From assembly GCA_902384525.1 (NCBI GenBank), contig CABMCA010000094.1, forward strand, positions 1-35,463: a stretch of 35,463 nt of DNA, given 5' to 3'. Shown piece after piece: positions 7,879-16,419 of the stretch. Each line of letters begins with the position of its first letter. Position 1 is the first letter of the stretch. The position numbers and the translations under genes are program-made. The notes beneath the pieces are model-generated. The model was not told where the DNA came from. It made no database searches and saw only the letters and a program-made list of their open reading frames with translations. This stretch comes from an uncultured archaeon (GTDB lineage Archaea; Halobacteriota; Methanosarcinia; Methanosarcinales; Methanoperedenaceae).

Positions 7879-9591
7879 ATGCTCAAAGTTAATAATCTGG
7901 TTAAAGACTATGTGATCGATTCTGATACGATCAGAGTGCTTGATGGTGTAAGTTTTGATGTAAAAGAAGGAGAAATACTTGGTATAATAGGAAGAAGCGG
8001 GGGCGGGAAATCAACAATATTAAAGGTATTGCGCGGAATGGAACCATTCGTGAGCGGGAGTTTCGAACTTGATGGATTTACGATAAAACCGGATGCATCG
8101 ATAGAAGATAAAAAAACACTTCAGAAAATGGCGGCGATACATCTCCAGAGAAATTTCGGGCTATGGTCTGGTGCTACATATGAAAACGTATTGCGCCGCG
8201 TTTATGCCGAAAAATTCGGATATGAGTCGCTCCCGGATAGGGACTCTCCTTATTATCAAGAATGTTATGAAAAAAGTCTTGAGTACTTGAAACTTGTAAA
8301 TCTTGACTCTAAGGCAGAACATTTCTCACAGGTATTAAGCGGTGGAGAAAAACAAAGGTTGCTGATTGCAAGGCAGTTAGCATCCAAACCCAGACTTCTT
8401 CTTCTTGATGAACCGGCCACAATGACATGCCCTGCAACAAAACAGGGGGTTCTTGACACAATAAAGAATGTCAATGAGAAATTAAAACTTAAGACGATTG
8501 TTGTATCCCATCTGCCAGAGATTCATTCATATCTTGCAGACCGCGTGTTATGGCTTGAAAATGGGAAAATAATAGATGAAGGCGAACCTGAGGAAATATT
8601 GAACAAATTCCTTAAGAAAATGAAACCCGCTATCCCGATGCCAGTTAGAACCCTGGATAAGACTGTGATCAAGGTAAATAACCTTTCAAAGAGATACTGG
8701 CTTATCAGGCAGGGAGAAGTGCTTGACCTTGATAAGATAAATCTTGAATTCAAACAGGGTGAGATGGTTGGACTTATTGGCCCAAGCGGAGCCGGAAAGA
8801 CAACATTGCTTCATGCTATGGATGGGCTTATTTACCCGGATGATGGAGACATAGAATTCCGTGTAAATGATGACTGGGTTGAAATGTCAACGTATTCTCC
8901 AAAAAGAATGGAAGTCAGGAGGATCACAAGCATAATGTACCAGGAATTCGCCCTTACACCGCACTCAACCATTAAGCAGCAGCTTGCATTCAGGCTGGGC
9001 GTAAAGGGACAAAATGTTGTTGAAGAAGCAAGAAAACGCGCAAAAGAGCTCGGTATATCTGATGTGGACCTGGATGAAATGTACAAGATGACCGATATGC
9101 CCGAGGAAAATGGGAAGGAGAAGCTTGCCAAGATGGGCTATACTCCTGCGATCCTTGGAGTCCTTTTCCCGAGCTATCCGCTTACAGAAGTTTTAAAATT
9201 TGCGCAACCGGTTTTTGAGGCAGTGGATTTGCCTATTGAAGTTCTTGATGTAAAACCGTACCAGATAAGCGGCGGTGAAAATGTGAGGGCTGCTCTTGCT
9301 CTTGCTCTTTCTACCCAGCCGTCTATACTGCTTCTTGATGAACCGTTTGGCGACCTTGATCCGATTACTTTGAGGGATGTGGCAAATGCTCTTAAGAATA
9401 TCAATAAGACTTTTAATACGACAATTATATTCATAAGTCACCATATTGATTTCATAAGGGAAGTCGCACAAAGGGCGATATTGATAGATAAAGGACATAT
9501 TGTCATGGACGGGGCTCCAGGAAAAGTATGCGATGAGTTCATAAAAGCAAGCAATGCAAGATACCTTGACCACTGTATTGAGGAGAAATAA
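7879..9591 (+). CDS. Twin-ATPase protein of the AtwA (MCR activation component A2) family, short form without zinc ribbon
   Basis: A 570-residue soluble protein of two ABC ATPase halves and no membrane segment. Half 1: Walker A GRSGGGKS (38-45), signature LSGGEKQR, Walker B LLLLDEPATM followed by TCPATKQ, a phrase I associate with this family. Half 2: Walker A GPSGAGKT (about 302-309), signature ISGGENVR, Walker B LLLLDEPFGD. AtwA hydrolyses ATP during reductive activation of the nickel cofactor F430 in methyl-coenzyme M reductase. This copy lacks the Cys-rich insert found in the second homologue at 23030, so it is a divergent paralogue and its exact target is uncertain. RBS GGAGAATC precedes the start. 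SppA follows after 24 bases. Confidence 0.82.
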   Translation: MLKVNNLVKDYVIDSDTIRVLDGVSFDVKEGEILGIIGRSGGGKSTILKVLRGMEPFVSGSFELDGFTIKPDASIEDKKTLQKMAAIHLQRNFGLWSGATYENVLRRVYAEKFGYESLPDRDSPYYQECYEKSLEYLKLVNLDSKAEHFSQVLSGGEKQRLLIARQLASKPRLLLLDEPATMTCPATKQGVLDTIKNVNEKLKLKTIVVSHLPEIHSYLADRVLWLENGKIIDEGEPEEILNKFLKKMKPAIPMPVRTLDKTVIKVNNLSKRYWLIRQGEVLDLDKINLEFKQGEMVGLIGPSGAGKTTLLHAMDGLIYPDDGDIEFRVNDDWVEMSTYSPKRMEVRRITSIMYQEFALTPHSTIKQQLAFRLGVKGQNVVEEARKRAKELGISDVDLDEMYKMTDMPEENGKEKLAKMGYTPAILGVLFPSYPLTEVLKFAQPVFEAVDLPIEVLDVKPYQISGGENVRAALALALSTQPSILLLDEPFGDLDPITLRDVANALKNINKTFNTTIIFISHHIDFIREVAQRAILIDKGHIVMDGAPGKVCDEFIKASNARYLDHCIEEK

Positions 9592-9615
9592 ATCCTAATA
9601 GCATTTTTCATTAAA

Positions 9616-10518
9616 ATGACACAATCACCAAGAAAAATCATACAGTTTATTGTTATTGTTCTTATATTATTGTTCATAATAGCAGGCAGCTTTTACTTGA
9701 TCATGGGGGGTAAGGACCTCCGGATTTCAAAAAATCGTGTTGAAGTAATTTATGTACAGGGAGAAATGCTGACAGGGAGTATTCCCACTGGCTTTGGGAT
9801 AGCAGCATCTGAAGATATTGTAAAAAGCCTGAAGGATGCTAACGAAGATGAAGGCGTTAAAGCCATTGTTATGCGGATAAACAGCCCTGGGGGTTCTCCC
9901 GCATCGGCAGAAGAAATTGTGGGCGCAATGAAAAAAATCGATAAGCCAATTGTTATCTCGATGGGTGATGTAGCGGCAAGCGCTGCTTATTACATAAGCG
10001 CTCCTGCTGATAAGATAATTGCTAATCCTGATACAATGACAGGAAGCATAGGTGTTATATGGGAATTCCAGAACAGGTCTAAATTTTACGATAAGGATGG
10101 AACATCGTTTTATATTGCAAAATCAGGCGAATTAAAGGATATGGGCGGTGACTGGAAAGGATTATCAGATGAAGAAAAGCAGTATGCAGACCAGGTGATC
10201 ACTGAAGCTTACAACCGTTTTATTAAAGAAGTGGCAGATGACAGGAACCTCTCTTTGGGCAAAGTCAAGGACCTTGCTGACGGCAGGATATACACAGGTG
10301 CAAAAGCAAAGGAACTGGGTCTTGTGGATGATCTCGGAAGTCTTGATGATGCCATTGAAATCGCCGCAAGACTTGGGGGTATTGTAGGAAAACCCGAAGT
10401 GGGATATTCCAACAGGCCATCTCTCTCTCGCTTATTGTTCGGCAGTGAGAAAACTGATGTTTCGGCATTTACAAGTTATTTTTTTGATAATCGTTTCGGA
10501 CAGCTTTTATCGATTTAG
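9616..10518 (+). CDS. sppA: Signal peptide peptidase SppA-like serine protease (S49)
   Basis: A 300-residue membrane-anchored protease. An N-terminal transmembrane anchor lies at residues 10-30. The S49 core follows: 'VKAIVMRINSPGGSPASAEEI', the nucleophile region 'GDVAASAAYYISAPADKI' with 'TGSIGVI' after it, and the general-base Lys in 'DGRIYTGAKAKELGLVD'. This is the short single-domain archaeal/Bacillus-like form. It degrades leftover signal peptides or membrane proteins. It lies 24 bases after the AtwA-type gene, so probably shares its transcript; a functional link to that ATPase is not evident. Confidence 0.9.
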   Translation: MTQSPRKIIQFIVIVLILLFIIAGSFYLIMGGKDLRISKNRVEVIYVQGEMLTGSIPTGFGIAASEDIVKSLKDANEDEGVKAIVMRINSPGGSPASAEEIVGAMKKIDKPIVISMGDVAASAAYYISAPADKIIANPDTMTGSIGVIWEFQNRSKFYDKDGTSFYIAKSGELKDMGGDWKGLSDEEKQYADQVITEAYNRFIKEVADDRNLSLGKVKDLADGRIYTGAKAKELGLVDDLGSLDDAIEIAARLGGIVGKPEVGYSNRPSLSRLLFGSEKTDVSAFTSYFFDNRFGQLLSI

Positions 10519-10614
10519 CACTAAACCATAACCGGGAACCGTAAGTATTATTTACCTGCACATAGATATTGATGGTTCAATAAATTCTCGGATCAAGGAA
10601 AATTTTAAAAAACA

Positions 10615-12063
10615 ATGAAAACAAAATTCAACAATAAAATTCTCATTATCGGCTATGGCTCAGTTTCACAATGCACCCTGCCTGTTCTATTGGACAAAAT
10701 CGATGTTCCGTTAAAAAACATAACGATAATTGATTTTGAAGATAAATTAAAAGCCCTGAAAAAATATACAGATCAGGGGTTAAAATATGTTTGTGAAAAA
10801 ATTACCCCGCAAAATTTGGATCATGTTTTATCAAAATACCTGGATAACGGGAGCCTGCTAATCGATCTGGCATGGAATATAGGCGCCAATGATATTATTA
10901 AATGGTGCCATGATCACGAAGTATTGTATGTTAATACATCTGTTGAACTCTGGGATCCTAATGAGGGACTTTATACAAAAAGCCCATATCAAAAATCACT
11001 ATATTGGCGGCAAATGCAACTGCTCGACCTTTCCCGTGATTGGAAAGATGCGCCAACCGCTGTTGTTGACCATGGAGCAAATCCCGGCCTTATTTCTCAC
11101 TTCGTAAAGGAAGCTTTACTGGATATTGCTGCGCGTATCATTTTTGATAAAAAAGCATCTGTACAGGATGAAAAAGAGATTGCCCAACTTGTAAAAGACA
11201 GGAATTTTCCCCGCCTTGCAAAAAAATTAGGAGTTAAAGTAATTCATTGCAGCGAGCGGGATACCCAAATTGCCAACAGGCCAAAAAAAGTAAACGAATT
11301 TGTAGGGACATGGAGCATTGAAGGATTGCGGGAAGAAGGGACAGCTCCTGCTGAAATTGGGTGGGGGACGCATGAAATGAAGCTGCCACCCCTGGCAGAT
11401 ATACCTCCGTGCGGACCGAAAAATCAGATCTTTTTGCCCCAGATGGGCATTAATACTTATGTCAGATCATGGATACCGGATGAAGAAATTATCGGTATGA
11501 TGATCCGGCATGGAGAAGCATTTGGCCTTTCAGACCGCTTGACCGTCTGGGAAGATGGTAAGGCAATTTACCGGCCTACCGTAAATTATGCTTATATGCC
11601 CTGTCACGATACGCTTTCCTCGCTCTGGGAATTGCGAGGAAGGAATTACGAACTCCAGCCAAAGATCAGGATTATGACAAATGAAATTATATCTGGCGAA
11701 GATACCCTGGGAGCTCTCCTGATGGGACACCCTTACAATTCCTGGTGGACGGGCAGCTCTTTGAGTATTGGCCAGGCCAGGTCTCTTGTTCCCGGTCAGA
11801 ACGCTACAACCCTTCAAGTAGCTGCCGGTATTGTTGCAGCTGTACTGTGGATGATCGAAAATCCGCGAGAAGGTATTAAATTGCCCGACGACTTGCCTCA
11901 TGATTTTATTCTGAATATTGCCAAACCGTATCTTGGTAAATTTATTTCAACCCCCTCGGACTGGACGCCGCTTAAAAATCGCAAAATATTTTTTAAAGAA
12001 AATCCGGCAGCGAAATACAATCCTGATCCATGGCAAATTGAAAATTTCCTTTTTATAGGATAA
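10615..12063 (+). CDS. hss: Homospermidine synthase
   Basis: A 482-residue enzyme of the saccharopine-dehydrogenase-like fold. The N-terminal Rossmann motif 'ILIIGYGSVSQCTLPVLL' binds NAD. Diagnostic homospermidine synthase stretches are present: 'DHGANPGLISHFVKEAL', 'IHCSERDTQIA', 'EEGTAPAEIGWGTHE', 'YRPTVNYAYMPCHDTLSSL' and 'GLQVAAGIVAAVLW'-like 'TLQVAAGIVAAVLWMIENP'. Length agrees with bacterial Hss. It joins two putrescines to sym-homospermidine with release of ammonia. RBS AAGGAAA is about 10 bases before the ATG. A PLP decarboxylase that could supply putrescine follows after 46 bases. The pair is AT-rich with many AAA and ATT codons, suggesting possible transfer from bacteria. Confidence 0.92.
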   Translation: MKTKFNNKILIIGYGSVSQCTLPVLLDKIDVPLKNITIIDFEDKLKALKKYTDQGLKYVCEKITPQNLDHVLSKYLDNGSLLIDLAWNIGANDIIKWCHDHEVLYVNTSVELWDPNEGLYTKSPYQKSLYWRQMQLLDLSRDWKDAPTAVVDHGANPGLISHFVKEALLDIAARIIFDKKASVQDEKEIAQLVKDRNFPRLAKKLGVKVIHCSERDTQIANRPKKVNEFVGTWSIEGLREEGTAPAEIGWGTHEMKLPPLADIPPCGPKNQIFLPQMGINTYVRSWIPDEEIIGMMIRHGEAFGLSDRLTVWEDGKAIYRPTVNYAYMPCHDTLSSLWELRGRNYELQPKIRIMTNEIISGEDTLGALLMGHPYNSWWTGSSLSIGQARSLVPGQNATTLQVAAGIVAAVLWMIENPREGIKLPDDLPHDFILNIAKPYLGKFISTPSDWTPLKNRKIFFKENPAAKYNPDPWQIENFLFIG

Positions 12064-12109
12064 TAATTATTAATTAATATAATTATAGTTAATACTATTG
12101 GATGCAATA

Positions 12110-13291
12110 ATGATGAACAAACAAAAAACAATGTTGGAAAAAATTGCCCGGGAACACGGTACGCCGGTTTTTATTATAGATCATAAAAAAATCCGGGAAA
12201 ATTATCATGAATTCAGGGAAAAATTGCCTGATGTCCAGGCATATTTCGCTGTCAAAGCCAATTCCAATCCGGAAATTGTCAAAACGATGTACGATATGGG
12301 TGCAAGTTTTGACGTAGCTTCTTTCCCTGAATTTATGCTTGTTTATGACAATATCAAGCATTTACCCGAAGAAGAAAGGCAAGATTTTATCTGGAATAAA
12401 ATTATCTATGCTAATACCATCAAGCCTGCCGAAGTTCTGGCTAAGTTAAATGCTTATAAGATTTTAGTTACTTTTGACAATATTGAAGAATTAAGAAAGA
12501 TAAAAAAATATGCTCCGGATGTTGGCCTGGTTTTAAGGATACGTGTGCCTAATACCGGTTCCATGGTTGAACTATCTTCTAAATTCGGAGCCCATCCGGG
12601 GGAAGCAGTTGATCTTATAGCAGAAGCCGTAAATCTTGGGCTTGGAGTTGAAGGGATTAGTTTTCACGTTGGCAGCCAGTGCAATAATTTTGATAACTAT
12701 TCACAGGCTTTGAATTTCGCCTCCTCGATTTTCAAGGAAGCACAATTAAGAAATTATCATATCGGGTTTACTGGCAAGGAAGAAAAGAAACGAAAAATTT
12801 TAGATATTGGCGGTGGGTTTCCGGTAAAGTATACGCCGGATGTAAAATCTTTTAGCTCTTTGTCTGAAAAATTGAATTCGGAAATAAAGCGTTTGTTCTC
12901 CAATGATGATATTCAGGTTATTGCAGAGCCCGGAAGATTTATAGTGGCGACTGCCTGTACTTTGATCACGAAAATTGTTGGTAAAGCTGTCCGCGACGGG
13001 AAAACATGCTATTACCTGAATGATGGTGTTTACCATACTTTTTCAGGACAGGTTTTTGATCACCAGCCCTATCCGCTGCATTCCATAAAGGGCGGAGTGA
13101 AAAAAGTCTGTGCTACGTTTGGCCCGACTTGCGACGCGTTCGACACTATTTCCCTGGCCGATGAGCTACCTGAGGATTTGCAAATTGATGACTTGCTGTA
13201 TGCTGAAAATATTGGGGCATATTCGATCGCTTCAAGCACTTATTTTAATGGTTTTCCGCCGGCTAAAATAGTGCATTTAAATAAACTTTAA
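12110..13291 (+). CDS. PLP-dependent ornithine decarboxylase-type enzyme (alanine-racemase fold)
   Basis: A 393-residue fold-III decarboxylase. PLP lysine K49 lies in 'YFAVKANSNP'. The HVGSQ segment, glycine loop 'LDIGGGFPVKY', 'AEPGRFIVATACTL' and C-terminal 'FGPTCDAFD' are all present; the last corresponds to the ornithine decarboxylase active-site Cys-Asp that points to ornithine. Expected product: putrescine, the substrate of the homospermidine synthase encoded just upstream. Start is uncertain (ATG at 12110 or 12113, with a further ATG at 12131); no clear RBS. Lysine or carboxynorspermidine as substrate cannot be excluded. Its stop overlaps the convergent membrane-protein gene by four bases. 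Confidence 0.87.
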   Translation: MMNKQKTMLEKIAREHGTPVFIIDHKKIRENYHEFREKLPDVQAYFAVKANSNPEIVKTMYDMGASFDVASFPEFMLVYDNIKHLPEEERQDFIWNKIIYANTIKPAEVLAKLNAYKILVTFDNIEELRKIKKYAPDVGLVLRIRVPNTGSMVELSSKFGAHPGEAVDLIAEAVNLGLGVEGISFHVGSQCNNFDNYSQALNFASSIFKEAQLRNYHIGFTGKEEKKRKILDIGGGFPVKYTPDVKSFSSLSEKLNSEIKRLFSNDDIQVIAEPGRFIVATACTLITKIVGKAVRDGKTCYYLNDGVYHTFSGQVFDHQPYPLHSIKGGVKKVCATFGPTCDAFDTISLADELPEDLQIDDLLYAENIGAYSIASSTYFNGFPPAKIVHLNKL

Positions 13292-13656
13292 GCGCAGCCA
13301 GTAACCTCATCATTATATCCGAAATTCCGGTTCATATAATCTATGATTTTACTCAAATTTCCCTTTCTCAATGATACTTTCCTCCCCGACCTGAATAGCT
13401 TATATGCCTTCCACTCTGAATCGCTAACCTTTCTTATCATTAATGTGTAAGATAAAACATTACTATGCAATCTATAGTCTATTTCATGTCCAATTTCTTG
13501 TTTACTGTTATCTATTAACATTCTTGATCTCATTTCAAAAAATCTGAGATATAGATAATATACCGTCATCATCAGGAAGAATAAAAACAAAATAGAGAGT
13601 GGAACAAAGATGCTTGTTACTGTGTACTCGCCAGGAAGTGTTCCATATGTTCCCAA
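13288..13656 (-). CDS. Small membrane protein of unknown function
   Basis: A 122-residue protein not recognised as a known family. The TTG start at 13656 is supported by a good RBS, GGGTGAT, five bases upstream. One strong transmembrane helix is seen at residues about 15-38 ('FVPLSILFLFFLMMTVYYLYL'-type run). A basic cytoplasmic domain of about 80 residues follows, with 'RSGRKVSLRKGNLSKIIDYMN', and ends EVTGCA. Short N-terminal part would lie outside. It is convergent with the decarboxylase (four-base overlap). A terminator-like hairpin separates its upstream side from the polyferredoxin gene, so it is probably transcribed alone. Confidence 0.6.
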   Translation of the reverse strand: MGTYGTLPGEYTVTSIFVPLSILFLFFLMMTVYYLYLRFFEMRSRMLIDNSKQEIGHEIDYRLHSNVLSYTLMIRKVSDSEWKAYKLFRSGRKVSLRKGNLSKIIDYMNRNFGYNDEVTGCA

Positions 13657-13796
13657 TTTAGATCACCCTTTTGAATTATATTATGTTACTATGTATATCT
13701 GTTACAATGAATAATAAAGTTTTCTATGATTTCAGTACTTCCGATTTAGCCTGGTTCCGAATGAGCTACTCTGAAATACTTAATTTGACCTCCACG

Positions 13797-13824
13797 AAAA
13801 AAAGATGTCCTCAAAAAGAGGACA
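13797..13824 (-). terminator. Intrinsic-type terminator after the polyferredoxin membrane gene
   Basis: Two bases after the TAA stop (13829-13827) the minus strand forms a seven-base stem TGTCCTC/GAGGACA with a five-T loop, followed by TC and seven T (13803-13797). Textbook hairpin plus U-tract. Confidence 0.75.
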
Positions 13825-13826
13825 GT

Positions 13827-15479
13827 TTAATGGCCGCGTGCTGCCATTGGTACGCTGTACATCCACAGGGCTATCAATCCGAACATCAAGATCATCACGA
13901 TATACGGCAAAACCGATGCCTTCGAATTGGGATTATTCTGTGATATCTTATATGCTGTATAAATAGCTCCCAGAACGCCCAATACTGAAAGGATATACTG
14001 TATTATCTGAACCGTTGGCATATTCAGGATCGATGGATCACCTGTAATATTCCATCCCACAAGTGAAGCTGAGGTATATATCACAGACAACCCTTCACCC
14101 AGGAAATGCTTTGCATTGTGAGCAAGGTGTATTCCAAGTCCCAGGGGGATAAGAGCGTATCCATAGCGAATGAAGCTGGAAAGTGTTGTTTCCGCAGGAA
14201 CATCCATATCAATATTCAATTCCGCAGACGAGTCAGATATAACATTTGTATTCTGTGTTTTTTTCGGCAATATACTCGAAATGAAACTTGCACCCAGCAT
14301 CAGCAAGAGAGGTATTACCATAGCTGCCGCAAATATTATAGTCCACGCGATTGTGAAATTGGCGATGCCAGTCGTATTTTCAAACCATTCCATGAATGGC
14401 CCCCATACTTCAAGCATAACCAGAGTCTGAACTACAACTATCCCGATAAGAGCTGTTGCAAGGAAAGATTCCTCAAACCGCGGTTTTTTTATGAACCAGA
14501 GTTCACTTGTAGGAGGTCGCGGCGTTATTCTTATGGCATTAGACTGGCATGTCTTTATGCAGTTTGAGCAGAAATTGCAGAACCTGTTTGAATCCATCGT
14601 TCTTGGGTACTCGAACATTGAACATCCGGCAACCTTCCCGTCTCCTTTAAAGCATGTCGGAGTCTTGCAGGTCTTGCATTTTTGGCTGTCAGCCCGGAGT
14701 TCAAGGGCTGAGCTCATGGAATAATTGCATGAGAGGCCGCCGAGAAAACAAAGATAACGGCACCAGGCTCTCCTTTCATATACTGCGCCCATAAGGACCA
14801 CGCCTGCGAACACGAAAAGCAGGAGATAGCCGGTGTTCCTTGGATTTTCCACAAGCCCAAGCACTGAATCAACCCAGGTTATTATCAGGAAAGCAGTTAT
14901 TATGACCCAGACGCCATAAGTCTGAAGGAATTTTGGAACTTTCTTATGCATCCCCACATTTTTTTGCACTTCATCACTGACCCGTGACAGAGGGCAGACT
15001 GAACACCAGAACCTGCCGAAAACAAGGAACAAGACAGGCAGGATTGGCCACAAGAGTATCCATACCATTACCGAGCCGAAATTAAGAGATGTTTCTTCAG
15101 GGCCAAAAAATAACTGGATGACAAGGATGCCAAATATTATCATTGTTGGCAGAACAAATATTAATGGATACCATTTGCTTTTTAAAAGGGATTTAATATG
15201 TGGATTATTAAGGAAATTTATTTTACTGAGCTTCCCGGTGTTGAATGCAACAAATCCTAAAGCCACTGTGCCAAGTAGGAACAAAGATATGACTAACCAG
15301 TTGACCTGTCCTCCCATGGAATGACCGCCTTCACTTGTTGTGGTGGCATGATCTGATGCAGGCATGTTACCCATATCCATATTTCCCATGTCCATATTCT
15401 CTTCATTTGCAACTGCTGGCAAAACGAATGCAGTCAGCAGTAAAAACAAATATAATAACAACAATTTTTTATAATTCAT
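13827..15479 (-). CDS. NosR/NapH/CcoG-like polyferredoxin membrane protein with Met/His-rich N-terminus
   Basis: A 550-residue membrane protein. The start ATG 15479 (MNYKK) has RBS GGTGA five bases upstream; an ATG four codons earlier lacks one. A signal peptide ends near residue 25. The mature N-terminus repeats MDMGNM and then has DHATTTSEGGHSM, a Met/His cluster suited to copper or another soft metal. About ten helices follow. Between helices are NapH/NosR-type motifs WCSVCPL and WCRYLC, then a cytoplasmic Cys-rich loop with CKTCKTPTC and FCNFCSNCIKTC, enough for two [4Fe-4S] clusters. The family moves electrons between the quinone pool or cytoplasm and exported metalloenzymes. The C-terminal four to five helices have no clear match. 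Partner unknown; terminator follows directly. Confidence 0.82.
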   Translation of the reverse strand: MNYKKLLLLYLFLLLTAFVLPAVANEENMDMGNMDMGNMPASDHATTTSEGGHSMGGQVNWLVISLFLLGTVALGFVAFNTGKLSKINFLNNPHIKSLLKSKWYPLIFVLPTMIIFGILVIQLFFGPEETSLNFGSVMVWILLWPILPVLFLVFGRFWCSVCPLSRVSDEVQKNVGMHKKVPKFLQTYGVWVIITAFLIITWVDSVLGLVENPRNTGYLLLFVFAGVVLMGAVYERRAWCRYLCFLGGLSCNYSMSSALELRADSQKCKTCKTPTCFKGDGKVAGCSMFEYPRTMDSNRFCNFCSNCIKTCQSNAIRITPRPPTSELWFIKKPRFEESFLATALIGIVVVQTLVMLEVWGPFMEWFENTTGIANFTIAWTIIFAAAMVIPLLLMLGASFISSILPKKTQNTNVISDSSAELNIDMDVPAETTLSSFIRYGYALIPLGLGIHLAHNAKHFLGEGLSVIYTSASLVGWNITGDPSILNMPTVQIIQYILSVLGVLGAIYTAYKISQNNPNSKASVLPYIVMILMFGLIALWMYSVPMAARGH

Positions 15480-15514
15480 CTTTTTCACCATGTAGTTTAA
15501 ATCCCTTATGTAAG

Positions 15515-15533
15515 GTTTACATTCATTGTAAAC
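15515..15533. promoter_or_regulatory. Inverted repeat upstream of the polyferredoxin gene
   Basis: Seven-base perfect arms GTTTACA and TGTAAAC around TTCAT, 36-54 bases before the ATG at 15479, with TAAGG/CCTTA partly extending the symmetry. The position relative to the minus-strand start suits an operator. The 15534-15695 remainder up to the DoxX stop shows no gene. Confidence 0.45.
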
Positions 15534-15695
15534 AAGCCTTATTGATGGTACCCAGTATATAAAGTAATATCATTTAAAACTTACTTATAGTGTTTTTTGC
15601 AGGAACAAGCCACAGCTTTGCCTGCTGCAAAACTACATCTTTCTTTTTATAGTGCCAAAATCAAACAAAATACAAAAATAAAATGGTGGCATAGC

Positions 15696-16145
15696 TCAGG
15701 ATATTAATTTCCCGATGAAATTGCTTCCTGTTTTTTCCCGGATATATTTATCTATAGACATTTCGCCTCCACCGTTTATCACAAGGTATAATGCCATCAA
15801 AAGCAGCGCGAATACATATTCAAATCCTATCTTATCGCCTGCTATGAAAAATCCCTGAGGAAGATGCACCGTGAACAGCGCTACAGCCATGTTTACAGCT
15901 ATACCTGCCGCGCCGATGCGGGTAAAGAACCCAAGGAGTACCATGAGCCCTCCGAAGAACTCAGCCAGGATCGCAAGCGCACCAAGAGCAGGCGGTATGC
16001 CCATCTGCTGGAAAAACTGGACTGTTGCATTAAAACCATATCCTCCGTACCAGCCAAGAAGCTTCTGGGAACCGTGGGCGAAAAAGATTACGCCCAGGGC
16101 TGCACGCAGAAATACCAGGCTGAAATTTTGCGTTTTTTCCGACAT
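15696..16145 (-). CDS. DoxX family membrane protein
   Basis: A 149-residue four-helix membrane protein. Typical DoxX features: 'FLRAALGVIFFAHGSQKLLGWYGGYG', 'MGIPPALGALAILAEFFGGLMVLLGFFTRIGA' and 'MAVALFTVHLPQGFF'. The family is associated with thiol and quinone redox functions and with thiosulfate:quinone oxidoreductase subunits. Start ATG 16145 has RBS GGAGTG inside the end of the small Cys-protein gene, six bases upstream. With that gene it faces an HxlR regulator, the same pairing as bacterial CatD with YodB/CatR (established for Bacillus; by analogy here). Confidence 0.9.
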   Translation of the reverse strand: MSEKTQNFSLVFLRAALGVIFFAHGSQKLLGWYGGYGFNATVQFFQQMGIPPALGALAILAEFFGGLMVLLGFFTRIGAAGIAVNMAVALFTVHLPQGFFIAGDKIGFEYVFALLLMALYLVINGGGEMSIDKYIREKTGSNFIGKLIS

Positions 16146-16151
16146 CTGGTT

Positions 16152-16283
16152 TCACTCCACTGATTTCAAAGCCTGCCTTGCCATACTTACAGGGCATTCA
16201 TTGGTGTGGCTGCTGCCGCAGTGGAGGCAAGCATCATTTACAGCATTGATTGCTGTTTTTATTTTTTCTTTGTCAAAACTCAT
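16152..16283 (-). CDS. 43-residue Cys-containing small protein in DoxX operon
   Basis: A short gene: ATG 16283 to TGA 16152. The protein starts MSFDKEKIKTAINAVNDACL, then has HCGSSHTNECPVSMARQAL and ends KSVE. Three Cys are arranged C-x2-C-x8-C with two His between, a plausible metal or redox site. It is not recognised as a known family. Only six bases separate it from the DoxX start, and its 3' end supplies the DoxX RBS, so the two are translationally linked. It is likely the first gene of the unit controlled by the divergent HxlR regulator. Confidence 0.65.
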   Translation of the reverse strand: MSFDKEKIKTAINAVNDACLHCGSSHTNECPVSMARQALKSVE

Positions 16284-16335
16284 ATTTAAAAACCTCAAAT
16301 CCCCTATTAATTATTATATTATATTTAAAATTAAA

Positions 16336-16351
16336 GTTACCAGCAGGTAAC
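16336..16351. promoter_or_regulatory. Palindrome between DoxX unit and HxlR gene
   Basis: GTTACC-AGCA-GGTAAC, perfect six-base arms, located 53 bases before the small Cys-protein ATG and 69 before the HxlR GTG. Two near-identical copies of CATGTAAAAGACC follow (16354-16367 and 16370-16382). A site for the HxlR protein is the simplest reading. A TATA box (TTATATAAC, about 16392-16400) lies ~25 bases before the HxlR GTG, implying a leaderless transcript. Confidence 0.5.
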
Positions 16352-16419
16352 CTCATGTAAAAAGACCATCATGTAAAAGACCAAAGATATATTATATAAC
16401 ACTTATATACAATCGAATT

